This document shows positions 8,428-16,235 of a DNA stretch of 32,232 nt, one piece after another. The stretch spans positions 1 through 32,232 of the forward strand of contig RAYF01000014.1 in NCBI GenBank assembly GCA_003611745.1. The letters are read 5' to 3'. Under the pieces are notes generated by a model. That model was not told where the DNA came from. It was given only the letters and a program-made list of their open reading frames with translations, and searched no databases. Every line of letters starts with the position of its first letter. The stretch's first letter is position 1. Source of the DNA: a bacterium D16-36 (GTDB lineage: Bacteria; Bacillota; Clostridia; Lachnospirales; Lachnospiraceae). Position numbers and translations under genes: made by a program.

Positions 8428-10056
8428 TTACACGATTTTAACTTTTTTCACCATGTGGACAAATTCCTGATTGTTTCTCGTCTTCCGGAACATGTCAATA
8501 ATCCTTTCCACAGCCTCATCCGATTTTCCGCCGCCGAATGCTTTCCGCATCAGCAGGATAGCCTCAAGCTCTTCCTGTGACAAAAGCAGGTCTTCCCTTC
8601 TTGTACTGGATTTCGGCAGATCAATAGCCGGAAACACCCTCTTTTCCGACAGGGAACGGTCAAGCACTAACTCCATATTGCCGGTTCCTTTAAACTCCTC
8701 AAACACAACATCATCCATTTTACTTCCTGTATCCACCAGGGCTGTCGCAAGGATTGTCAGGCTGCCGCCCTCCCTCATATTTCTTGCAGCGCCGAAGAAA
8801 CGCTTCGGCATGTGGAGCGCTGCCGGGTCAAGGCCGCCGGACAGGGTACGCCCGCTCGGCTGCACAGTAAGGTTATACGCCCTTGCGAGCCGGGTAATGC
8901 TGTCCAAGAGGATCATCACCTCTTCCCCATGCTCAACCAGACGCTTTGCACGCTCAATAACCATCTCCGAAACCCTTTTATGGTTCTCCGGGAGTTCATC
9001 AAATGTAGAATAAATCACTTCTACATTCTTTCCCATAATAGATTCTTTTATATCCGTCACTTCCTCCGGACGCTCGTCAATCAGAAGGACAATAATATGC
9101 ATCTTTGGATGGTTCGCTTTGACCGCTTTTGCAACCTGTTTCAGCAGGGTCGTCTTACCAGTCTTAGGCTGTGACACGATCATACCTCGCTGCCCCTTGC
9201 CAATCGGGGAGATCAGGTCCATCATACGCATGGAAATGCCGCTCCCCGGTGTCTCCAGACGGATTCTCTGGTTCGGGAAAATAGGGGTTAGCTGTTCAAA
9301 CTTCGACCGCTTCAGTACTTTGTCCAAAGAATACCCATTTACAGTTTTAATATATAAGAGTGCACCAAATTTCTCATTCTGGCTGCGCACCCTGACATTC
9401 CCCTCCAGAATATCCCCGGTGCGCAAATGATATTTACGTATTAATGCCGGTGATACATATACGTCTTCTTCCCCCGGCAGATAATTGTCACAGCGGATAA
9501 ATCCATAGCCCTCTGACAGCACTTCCAGTATCCCATTCCTCACCTCACCGCTGTCAAGCTGCTCCATCTCTGTAGGCCCCGACTGGTTTGCATTGTACCT
9601 TTGCGGACGCTCTGAAAAATTCTCGTCCGCCTTCCTGCCGGTATCTTTCCTAACATACTCACGGCGCTGCTGTTGCTGTTTTTCCGTATAGCGCGAGAGC
9701 GCCTTTTTATTGTACGCACTCCTCTTGTCATCTTCCCTGCCGGATGTACGTTCCGCAGGCATGGATACAGTACGTTCGTTATTGCCCCACCTTTTCGGTG
9801 CATTTTCTGCAGGCGTCCTCTCGGCAGTGCCTGAATTTCTCTCTGCATTTCTCTCAGGCACCAGACGTCCCGCTGGCTCTTTCCCTGCAGCAGATGCCCC
9901 CTCTTTTGCATCAGAAACGGCTCCCCCCTGCTTTTTCTGCTCCTCCTTCAAAAACTCTAAAAGTTCCTGCTTGCGGTAAGCTGTCACTCCCTTAATGCCC
10001 CATTTTTTCGCTACCAGACGTAAATCAACCAATGATAAACTTTCTAAATCTTCCAT
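8428..10056 (-). CDS. rho: Transcription termination factor Rho
   Basis: Rho is a hexameric RNA-dependent ATPase that ends transcription. Residues 1-40 form the Rho N-terminal helical domain (MEDLESLSLVDLRLVAKKWG...). Residues about 50-165 are a low-complexity insertion rich in Arg, Asn, Glu and Lys, typical of clostridial Rho. The cold-shock-like RNA-binding domain follows (EVLSEGYGFIRCD). The ATPase core has Walker A in SQPKTGKTTLL and Walker B in IIVLLIDERPEE. ATG 10056 is chosen over an ATG at 10080 because GGAGG sits six bases upstream; the product is 542 residues. A promoter lies about 210 bases upstream, giving a long leader, consistent with known autoregulation of rho genes (not shown here). 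Confidence 0.95.
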   Translation of the reverse strand: MEDLESLSLVDLRLVAKKWGIKGVTAYRKQELLEFLKEEQKKQGGAVSDAKEGASAAGKEPAGRLVPERNAERNSGTAERTPAENAPKRWGNNERTVSMPAERTSGREDDKRSAYNKKALSRYTEKQQQQRREYVRKDTGRKADENFSERPQRYNANQSGPTEMEQLDSGEVRNGILEVLSEGYGFIRCDNYLPGEEDVYVSPALIRKYHLRTGDILEGNVRVRSQNEKFGALLYIKTVNGYSLDKVLKRSKFEQLTPIFPNQRIRLETPGSGISMRMMDLISPIGKGQRGMIVSQPKTGKTTLLKQVAKAVKANHPKMHIIVLLIDERPEEVTDIKESIMGKNVEVIYSTFDELPENHKRVSEMVIERAKRLVEHGEEVMILLDSITRLARAYNLTVQPSGRTLSGGLDPAALHMPKRFFGAARNMREGGSLTILATALVDTGSKMDDVVFEEFKGTGNMELVLDRSLSEKRVFPAIDLPKSSTRREDLLLSQEELEAILLMRKAFGGGKSDEAVERIIDMFRKTRNNQEFVHMVKKVKIV

Positions 10057-10266
10057 TCTTTTCCTCCAATTTTCGGCCATTCCTCACACCGGCCTGTATT
10101 TCATGAAATAACAAAACGCCAAAATCCACAATCTGTCCAAACAACTGCCGCCATACAGCAAATTTCCCTATAAGCTGAAAATACAGCGAATACGCTGCAA
10201 AAGAATATATAGCAGAAACCATACTTTCTTAATGATACAGAAGTCATACGCTCTAATGACGACTTT

Positions 10267-10295
10267 AGTATACAGAATTTTTCCCAATCTGTAAA
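10267..10295 (-). promoter_or_regulatory. Promoter of rho
   Basis: On the minus strand TTTACA (10290-10295 on plus as TGTAAA), a 17-base spacer and TATACT (10267-10272 on plus as AGTATA) form a good vegetative promoter. The rho leader would be about 200 nt. Confidence 0.6.
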
Positions 10296-10303
10296 GTAAA
10301 ATC

Positions 10304-10332
10304 TTGTATGAATTTTTATTCTATGCTATGAT
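10304..10332 (+). promoter_or_regulatory. Candidate promoter of malic enzyme
   Basis: TTGTAT (10304-10309), a 17-base spacer and TATGAT (10327-10332). Each hexamer has mismatches to consensus, so the call is tentative. If used, the leader would be about 200 nt and include all the structures at 10366-10494. Confidence 0.4.
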
Positions 10333-10365
10333 TATTTTTTGGAACATGTTAGAAAATGAAAAAAA

Positions 10366-10388
10366 GGGCACAGACTTCGCTTGTGCCC
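10366..10388 (-). repeat. Orphan copy of the integrase terminator hairpin
   Basis: This is the reverse complement of the hairpin at 3918-3940, identical over 23 bases, with a T-run on the minus strand. The match continues into TAGCAA (10389-10394), which at the other copy is split off by the 160-bp element. No minus-strand gene lies just upstream to be terminated, so its role here is unclear. Confidence 0.75.
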
Positions 10389-10401
10389 TAGCAAAAATGC
10401 T

Positions 10402-10458
10402 AAAGAACTAAAGTTCTTTGCATTTATTGTTGGTGCACCACCACACACCGAGAACTTT
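10402..10458 (+). promoter_or_regulatory. Mutually exclusive hairpins in the malic enzyme leader
   Basis: AAAGAACT (10402-10409) can pair with AGTTCTTT (10412-10419). AAAGTTCT (10410-10417), which overlaps that second arm, can instead pair with AGAACTTT (10451-10458). Both stems are perfect 8-bp pairs and cannot form at once. That is the architecture of a switch, but no ligand or known riboswitch class is recognised. Confidence 0.4.
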
Positions 10459-10461
10459 CCT
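10428..10461 (+). repeat. Dispersed intergenic repeat, copy 1
   Basis: This 34-base segment matches 29310-29343 in the same orientation with three A/G differences. It contains GGTGCACC and ends in GAGAACTTTCCT. It lies in the malic enzyme leader and overlaps one arm of the alternative hairpins. Confidence 0.75.
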
Positions 10462-10473
10462 AATACATTAATA

Positions 10474-10543
10474 GTGCCTGCGCACACCCGGCACAAACAA
10501 TAAGATGATAAGATAAATGTGTGCAGAAATGGGGATTTTTATG
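10474..10543 (+). promoter_or_regulatory. Shared leader module, malic enzyme copy
   Basis: GTGCC (10474-10478) pairs with GGCAC (10490-10494) around a loop with TGCGCACAC. GTGTGCAGAAATGGGG follows, then ATTTTT and the start ATG 10541. The module matches that before the GH25 gene (31117-31190) and in part that before pelG (22972-23044). It decides the malic enzyme start, since an in-frame ATG at 10517 lies inside the module. Confidence 0.5.
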
Positions 10544-11692
10544 AACGCAAGTGAAAAAGCACTCACACTCCACAGAGAGTGGAACGGAAAACTTGAGACA
10601 ACACCAAAATGCCATGTAAATTCACGCGAAGACCTTGCCATCGCCTACACACCGGGCGTTGCAGAACCATGCAAAGCCATTGCTGCGAATAAAGAGGAAG
10701 CATATAATTATACAATCAAAGCAAATACCGTTGCCGTTGTTTCCGACGGAAGCGCAGTCCTCGGCCTCGGAAATATCGGTCCTCAGGCGGCAATGCCTGT
10801 CATGGAGGGCAAATCAGTTCTTTTTAAGGAATTCGGAAATATCAATGCTTTCCCAATCTGCCTTGACACACAGGATACGGAGGAAATTATCCGGACAGTG
10901 ATCAATATCGCACCGGCATTCGGGGGAATCAACCTTGAAGACATATCCGCCCCCCGCTGTTTTGAAATCGAAGAGCGCTTGAAAAAAGCCCTCTCCATCC
11001 CGGTATTCCACGACGACCAGCATGGTACAGCGATCGTAGTCCTAGCCGGAATCATCAACGGCCTGAAGGTTGTCGGAAAGTCCAAAGAGGAATGCCATGT
11101 CGTAGTAAACGGCGCAGGTTCGGCAGGAATTGCCATCACCAGACTTCTACTGCGCTATGGTTTTAAAGATGTTGTTATGTGCGACAAATCAGGCATCCTC
11201 TCTAAAAAATCCGATGATTTAAATTGGATGCAGAAAGAAATGATGGAAACCACAAACCTCAGCCAGAAAATCGGAACCCTCGCTGATGCCCTCAAAGGGG
11301 CAGATATCTTTGTAGGCGTTTCCGCACCGGGGATTGTCACAGAAGATATGGTTGCCAGCATGAACCACGATTCAATTCTTTTTGCCATGGCAAACCCTGT
11401 TCCGGAAATCATGCCAGATTTGGCGAAAAAAGCCGGCGCAAGGGTAGTCGGGACCGGACGCTCCGACTTTCCAAACCAAGTAAACAATGTTGTCGCTTTC
11501 CCAGGCATCTTCAAAGGCGCTCTGGAAGGGCGTGCCACACAGATTACCGAGGAGATGAAGCTTGCAGCGGCAAATGCGATTGCAGGGCTTGTAGATGAAA
11601 AGGACTTAAATGAAGACAATATCATGCCGGAAGCATTTAATCCAAGAGTCGCAGAAGCTGTCGCCAATGCAGTAAAAGCACATATCCGGTAA
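10541..11692 (+). CDS. NAD(P)-dependent malic enzyme
   Basis: The enzyme decarboxylates malate to pyruvate with reduction of NAD or NADP. The product has 383 residues, the short bacterial type without a phosphotransacetylase tail. Visible signatures are IAYTPGVAEPC (catalytic Tyr), the NTVAVVSDGSAVLGLGNIGP block, EDISAPRCFEIEERL and FHDDQHGTA (metal ligands), and VNGAGSAGIAI, the dinucleotide-binding loop. ATG 10541 is chosen over 10517 because of GGGG six bases before it. The gene is monocistronic or leads into the DUF4364 gene 95 bases on. Its leader is unusually long and structured. Confidence 0.95.
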   Translation: MNASEKALTLHREWNGKLETTPKCHVNSREDLAIAYTPGVAEPCKAIAANKEEAYNYTIKANTVAVVSDGSAVLGLGNIGPQAAMPVMEGKSVLFKEFGNINAFPICLDTQDTEEIIRTVINIAPAFGGINLEDISAPRCFEIEERLKKALSIPVFHDDQHGTAIVVLAGIINGLKVVGKSKEECHVVVNGAGSAGIAITRLLLRYGFKDVVMCDKSGILSKKSDDLNWMQKEMMETTNLSQKIGTLADALKGADIFVGVSAPGIVTEDMVASMNHDSILFAMANPVPEIMPDLAKKAGARVVGTGRSDFPNQVNNVVAFPGIFKGALEGRATQITEEMKLAAANAIAGLVDEKDLNEDNIMPEAFNPRVAEAVANAVKAHIR

Positions 11693-11787
11693 TACAGCCG
11701 GAAGGCAGGCATTTCCCATGCACTAAGGGAACAGGGTATCTATCAGGAAAAATATTTTAATCAGCAGGAAGGAAAGGAGCAGGCATT

Positions 11788-12303
11788 ATGACCTCGGAAT
11801 CTATTAAATTATACAAACTGATTATCCTGTACTTTTTAAATAGAACAAAAAACGAAATCACAAATGCCATCCTGTCAGATTTTATTCTGGAATACGGGTA
11901 TACCGACTATTTTTCCATTCAGGAAACCCTGAAGAACCTGACAAATGACGGGCTAATCTGCGCCAGCAAGACACGCACCGCCTCCTACTATACCATTACA
12001 GAGAAAGGGCGGGAGACATTAAATTTCTTCTGCTCCCAACTGCCAAAGGACACGATACAGCAGATAAACGACTATATGTCAAAACATAAAATCCAGATTA
12101 CAGAGAATACCTCCGTCCGGACGGATTATACAAAAACTGCCTCAGACGAATATCTGGCACGCTGCAGCGTAGTAGAACGCGGCTGTACTGTTTTTGAAGT
12201 GGCATTAAATGTCCTGACAGAAGAAGAAGCCATAGATGTATGCCGCCGCTTTAAAGAAAAGAGCGGCGCTATCTACAGCTTCCTCTACAAAGAACTTTTA
12301 TGA
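11788..12303 (+). CDS. DUF4364 family winged-helix-like protein
   Basis: This is a 171-residue protein of a clostridial family with unknown function. The N-terminal 85 residues look like a winged helix (LYKLIILYFLNRTKNEIT..., then GLICASKTRTASYYTITEKG, a beta-wing pattern seen in PadR- or MarR-like folds). The C-terminal part (residues about 100-171) is an alpha/beta domain with no known motif. AAGGAGCAGG before ATG 11788 is a good ribosome binding site. The stop overlaps the tyrS stop by six bases in tail-to-tail orientation. It could be a transcription regulator, but that is inferred from fold only. Confidence 0.8.
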   Translation: MTSESIKLYKLIILYFLNRTKNEITNAILSDFILEYGYTDYFSIQETLKNLTNDGLICASKTRTASYYTITEKGRETLNFFCSQLPKDTIQQINDYMSKHKIQITENTSVRTDYTKTASDEYLARCSVVERGCTVFEVALNVLTEEEAIDVCRRFKEKSGAIYSFLYKELL

Positions 12304-13524
12304 ATTAAGAACTACTTTTACAAATTTCTTTTTGCCGCGCTTGAGGACAACCCCTTCGCCTGCAATATCATCTTTTGATACCACCGCTTTGGCATCGCTT
12401 ACTTTCTGTCCATCGACGGATACACCCCCCTGCTCTACATTTCTGCGCGCCTCCCCGTTGGATGATGCCAATCCGGCCTTTACAAGCAAGCGCAGGATGC
12501 CGATGCCGCCGTCCTCAAAATCTTCATCTGTAAGAACGGCTTCCGGCATCTGGGCAGCATTTCCGCCCGAAAACAATGCCCTTGCACTCTCCTGTGCCTT
12601 TTTGGCCTCTTCCCCGCCATGGACAAGCTTCGTAAGCTCAAAAGCGAGAATCTCTTTTGCCTGATTTAACTGGCTGCCCTCCCACTTGTCCATCTCATCA
12701 ATCTGTTCTAATGGCAGGAATGTCAGCATCCGCAGGCACTTCAGGACGTCGGCGTCACTGACGTTGCGCCAGTACTGGTAAAAATCAAACGGGCTGGTCT
12801 TATCCGGGTCAAGCCACACAGCCCCGGACTGTGTCTTCCCCATCTTATTGCCCTCGGAATTCAGCAAAAGATTGATTGTCATAGCGTAGGCGTCCTTGCC
12901 GAGCTTATAATGGATCAGCCTCGTGCCGCCAAGCATGTTGCTCCACTGGTCGTCCCCCCCGAACTGCATATTGCAGCCATATTCCTGAAATAACTTGTAA
13001 AAATCATAACTCTGCATAATCATGTAGTTAAATTCCAAAAAACTAAGCCCCTTTTCCATACGCTGCCTGTAGCATTCTGCATTCAGCATGCGGTTTACGG
13101 AAAAATGCGGCCCGACCTCACGCATCACTTCGATATAATTCAAATCCAAAAGCCAGTCCGCATTATTGACAAGCATTGCCTTCCCCTCGGAAAAATCAAT
13201 AAAACGGCTCATCTGCTTCTTAAAGCATTCCACATTGTGGTCAATCGTCTCCTTCGTCATCATCTGGCGCATATCGGTACGCCCTGTCGGATCGCCGATC
13301 ATTGCCGTCCCGCCCCCAATCAGGGCAATCGGTTTATTTCCTGCCATCTGAAGGCGCTTCATCAGGCAGAGTGCCATAAAATGCCCTACATGAAGGCTGT
13401 CTGCTGTCGGGTCAAAACCGATATAAAAAACGGCCCTCCCCTCATTAACCAGTTTCTTGATTTCCTCCTCGTCCGTTACCTGCGCAATCAAACCGCGGGC
13501 TACTAATTCATCATACACTGTCAT
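12298..13524 (-). CDS. tyrS: Tyrosyl-tRNA synthetase
   Basis: The enzyme charges tRNA-Tyr with tyrosine using ATP. It is a class I synthetase of 408 residues. The HIGH motif is HVGH in DSLHVGHFMALC, and the KMSKS motif is KMGKT in GNKMGKTQSGAVW. The tyrosine pocket pattern YIGFDPTADSLH is standard. The C-terminal S4 RNA-binding domain is at about residues 345-408. I place the start at ATG 13524 (MTVYDELVARG), preceded by GGAGGAGATTAAA; the frame continues to 13596 but only through leader sequence. Expression is controlled by the T-box upstream. Confidence 0.95.
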   Translation of the reverse strand: MTVYDELVARGLIAQVTDEEEIKKLVNEGRAVFYIGFDPTADSLHVGHFMALCLMKRLQMAGNKPIALIGGGTAMIGDPTGRTDMRQMMTKETIDHNVECFKKQMSRFIDFSEGKAMLVNNADWLLDLNYIEVMREVGPHFSVNRMLNAECYRQRMEKGLSFLEFNYMIMQSYDFYKLFQEYGCNMQFGGDDQWSNMLGGTRLIHYKLGKDAYAMTINLLLNSEGNKMGKTQSGAVWLDPDKTSPFDFYQYWRNVSDADVLKCLRMLTFLPLEQIDEMDKWEGSQLNQAKEILAFELTKLVHGGEEAKKAQESARALFSGGNAAQMPEAVLTDEDFEDGGIGILRLLVKAGLASSNGEARRNVEQGGVSVDGQKVSDAKAVVSKDDIAGEGVVLKRGKKKFVKVVLNS

Positions 13525-13594
13525 TTTAATCTCCTCCATTCCTCCGCACGTGCCCGTACATACCACCACGCTACGGCGTAATTTCTTATAATGC

Positions 13595-13850
13595 AAAAAC
13601 GCCCTTCTGCACTATGCAAAAGGACGAAATCACTCGTGTTACCACCTTTATTTACACCCTGCTCACGCAGAATGCCTTATCAGGACACTCTAATACACAT
13701 TGTACTAATATATCCCTGCACGATAACGGGTGCATCACCGCCAAAGCCTACTGGGAAAATCCTGTTCAGCCTGATACTCCAAGATGTATTCATACCAGTT
13801 TCCGCCTGCGCCTCTCATCCTCCGGCTGCTTTCTGTTGGCTTTCCCTGCT
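13595..13850 (-). ncRNA. T-box leader, tyrosine-specific
   Basis: Read on the minus strand, GGTGGTAACACG (13635-13646) is the T-box sequence that pairs with uncharged tRNA. The terminator stem CCTTTTGCA (13615-13623) and TGCAGAAGG (13603-13611) follows, with a run of T (13595-13599). Upstream, GAATACATC (13783-13791) places UAC, a tyrosine codon, in the expected specifier position of stem I. This agrees with the downstream tyrS. Full stem I boundaries were not folded, so the 5' limit is approximate. Confidence 0.85.
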
Positions 13851-13916
13851 ACTACTTATTCTTTTCTTCGTATTTAACACCATAAACCGCAAAAAGCCTG
13901 TCTATGCTTTCCTGCC

Positions 13917-13945
13917 ATTCTATCGAAAATTTCTCCAATTGTCAA
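13917..13945 (-). promoter_or_regulatory. Promoter of the T-box-tyrS transcript
   Basis: On the minus strand TTGACA (13940-13945), a 17-base spacer and TAGAAT (13917-13922). The -35 box is perfect consensus. It is divergent from the exopolysaccharide operon promoter region. Confidence 0.75.
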
Positions 13946-13975
13946 ATTCTTTTAGTAGGATTTTTCACTAATTTA

Positions 13976-14016
13976 TGGTACAATATTAACATAATATTAC
14001 TGTTAACTCTGTTAAC
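13976..14016 (+). promoter_or_regulatory. Candidate extended -10 promoter and TGTTAAC repeats of the Pel-like operon
   Basis: TGGTACAAT (13976-13984) fits an extended -10 element; no good -35 is visible 16-18 bases upstream. Just downstream, TGTTAAC occurs twice (14001-14007 and 14010-14016), each containing the palindrome GTTAAC, nine bases apart. They could form an operator near the transcription start. Function is inferred. Confidence 0.35.
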
Positions 14017-14057
14017 AATGATACAAATTATATGATAATCAGGGGGAATATCTGCCT

Positions 14058-16220
14058 ATGAAAATATTCATCGTTGGAAAATATAACACATTTCTTGATG
14101 AGTTGATTAAAAAACTGCATAAAGAAAATGACAAAGTATACGTGCTGACAGGGGATAAATACCATGGCCCAAAACCGCAGCGCGTATTTGAGCAGTATAT
14201 TTTTCCTTATTCGAGCGACAGTATTGTTGAGATTCTGGATAGCGTACAGCCGGATGTAATTCTCTTTACCGGAGCCTATGACTCCAATTTCCAGTGGCAT
14301 AATGTCCGAAACGAGTCCATGCACTATCTATCCGGATTGATAAACATCATCCTGTCAGCAGAAGGGCATAAATTAAAACGCTTCATATATCTTTCTTCCC
14401 ATCAGGTATATGAAAATCATTCCGATACGCTGATTAAACCGGATGTCCAGACAGCCACAAGCGATTATACCGGAATCGCAATCACGCAGGGCGAGGAGCT
14501 GTGCCGCCATTTTAATGATACGATGGACGTAGATATCTCCATCCTGCGCATCGACCATATGTACAAATATCCTAACGGCCTTGATGATGTGACAGATGTC
14601 TGTTCGCAAATCTGTCTGGACGCAATCAGGACTGGTACGATAACAATAAACGACCCCCGTACCTTTTCCATGATGGATGTATCTGATGTAGTCTTTGGCA
14701 TCTATAATTACATACACTCCAGGGACCATAAGGATTTTATTTATCATCTCTCCTCCGGGCAGCCGGTTTCGGAGATAGATATCGCTAATATAATTAAAAA
14801 TACTGATAATTCTGTCAGCATTCAGGATGAAACAGTCGGCGGCAGCCAGCAGACGATTTTGGACGGAAGCGAGTTTAACAGGGAATTTCATTTTGAAGTT
14901 TTTCATACCTATGAAAAAACCATTCCGGCCATCTATCAGAAAATGCGCAGGAACAAAAAGAAATTCCAGACAGCTTCCGGAAAGAAAAAGACAGAGAGCA
15001 AATTTATCACCAGAGTAAAAGCCCTGCTCAATGCCCTGCTGCCTTTTATCGAAAATATCCTTGTCTTTATCCCTGTCTTTATGATAAATAACAGGGCAGT
15101 AGGCAGCAAATACTTTGACCGACTGGACTTTTTCCTCTTGTATGTACTGCTTTTCGCAGGCGTTTACGGCACAAAGCAGGCCGTCTTCTCTGCCACCCTA
15201 AGCATGGCAGGCTACTGTTTCCGCCAATTATACAACCGTACGGGAATCGAGCTTTTGATTGATTACAATACATACCTCTGGATTGCACAGCTCTTTATCG
15301 TGGCAATGGCCGTTGGCCGCCTGCGTGACAGCACCAAATCCATCACATTTGATAAAGACGAAGAGATTACATTCCTCAATACCCAGCTGGAGGATTTGGT
15401 CAGCATCAATGAAAGCAATAACAGAATTAAAAATATTTACCAGAACCGAATTCTGGATTACGATGATAGTTTGGTTAAAATATACGGAATCACATCCGAG
15501 TTAGACTCTCTGGAAGCCGGTGCTGTTTTGTTCTACGCCGCTGATATCATCGGAAGGATTCTCGGCACAGAAGATGTAGCAATCTATACAATTGCCAACG
15601 GCGATTACTGCCGCCTGTTCTCTGCCACTTCCACACAGGCAAAGAGCCTTGGGAAATCTGTAAAATATACTGATATGACAGAGATGATGACGGCTATCAA
15701 CAACCATCAGGTATATGTCAATAAGACAATGAACGAAGACTACCCGCTTATGGCAAGTGCAATCTATCGCAGTGATAAACCGATTGAACTTATTATGCTC
15801 TGGGGGCTTCCTTTTGAAAATATGTCAGTGTACCAGTGTAACCTCTTAACGGTACTCGGCTACATGATTTACAATTCAGTAGAACGTGCCGACCGCTATC
15901 TGGATGCACTTGCAAACACACGTTTCGTGTCCGGCACCAAGCTTTTGACCAAAGATGCCTTTGCCGAGCTTGACAATACCTACCATGATGCCATGGAGAA
16001 AGGCTTTACAGAATATGTCGTACTTGCCGTATCGTCAGAGCAGGCTATGACATACAAACAGTGGAGCGATATTTTATCCTCCAAATTACGTTTTTCTGAT
16101 TATATAGGGGTTGCACCTGACGGCAGAGTCCGTATTCTTCTTACCAACTCCAGCATAATGGACGCACAGTTTATTATCCAGCGTTTCTCACAGCTGAGCA
16201 TTACGTGTACGCCAGTTTAA
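14058..16220 (+). CDS. pelD: PelD-like c-di-GMP receptor with N-terminal degenerate SDR domain
   Basis: PelD is the inner-membrane c-di-GMP receptor that activates Pel polysaccharide synthesis. This 720-residue protein has four parts. Residues 1-300 resemble an extended SDR/epimerase, but the Gly-rich loop is lost (GKYNTF at 7-12) and the YxxxK lysine is replaced (YTGIA, 137-141), so it should be inactive. Residues 320-420 hold about four membrane segments, followed by a short coiled coil (432-465). Residues 480-605 look like a GAF domain. The C-terminal degenerate GGDEF has RFSD (678-681) exactly five residues before PDGRV (687-691), where GG(D/E)EF would be; this is the inhibitory-site geometry used by PelD to bind c-di-GMP. 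GGGGGA lies upstream of ATG 14058. It is the first gene of the operon. The PelD call is strengthened by PelE-, PelF- and PelG-like genes downstream. Confidence 0.85.
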   Translation: MKIFIVGKYNTFLDELIKKLHKENDKVYVLTGDKYHGPKPQRVFEQYIFPYSSDSIVEILDSVQPDVILFTGAYDSNFQWHNVRNESMHYLSGLINIILSAEGHKLKRFIYLSSHQVYENHSDTLIKPDVQTATSDYTGIAITQGEELCRHFNDTMDVDISILRIDHMYKYPNGLDDVTDVCSQICLDAIRTGTITINDPRTFSMMDVSDVVFGIYNYIHSRDHKDFIYHLSSGQPVSEIDIANIIKNTDNSVSIQDETVGGSQQTILDGSEFNREFHFEVFHTYEKTIPAIYQKMRRNKKKFQTASGKKKTESKFITRVKALLNALLPFIENILVFIPVFMINNRAVGSKYFDRLDFFLLYVLLFAGVYGTKQAVFSATLSMAGYCFRQLYNRTGIELLIDYNTYLWIAQLFIVAMAVGRLRDSTKSITFDKDEEITFLNTQLEDLVSINESNNRIKNIYQNRILDYDDSLVKIYGITSELDSLEAGAVLFYAADIIGRILGTEDVAIYTIANGDYCRLFSATSTQAKSLGKSVKYTDMTEMMTAINNHQVYVNKTMNEDYPLMASAIYRSDKPIELIMLWGLPFENMSVYQCNLLTVLGYMIYNSVERADRYLDALANTRFVSGTKLLTKDAFAELDNTYHDAMEKGFTEYVVLAVSSEQAMTYKQWSDILSSKLRFSDYIGVAPDGRVRILLTNSSIMDAQFIIQRFSQLSITCTPV

Positions 16221-16235
16221 TCAGGGGGGATAGCT

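Larger units (their letters stand above)
10057..10540. other. Divergent intergenic region between rho and malic enzyme
   Basis: This 484-base gap has no coding frame I trust. It holds a minus-strand promoter for rho (10267-10295), a candidate plus-strand promoter (10304-10332), an orphan copy of the integrase terminator hairpin (10366-10388), two mutually exclusive hairpins (10402-10458), a dispersed 34-base repeat (10428-10461) and a leader module shared with pelG and the GH25 gene (10474-10543). Confidence 0.7.

Noticed and set aside
8471-9013. A 180-codon plus-strand frame inside rho
   Set aside because: It is a shadow of rho with no independent start signal or recognised domain.
14028-14906. 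Minus-strand frames opposite the pelD start
   Set aside because: They mirror the coding strand of pelD, whose domains, start site and operon context are clear.
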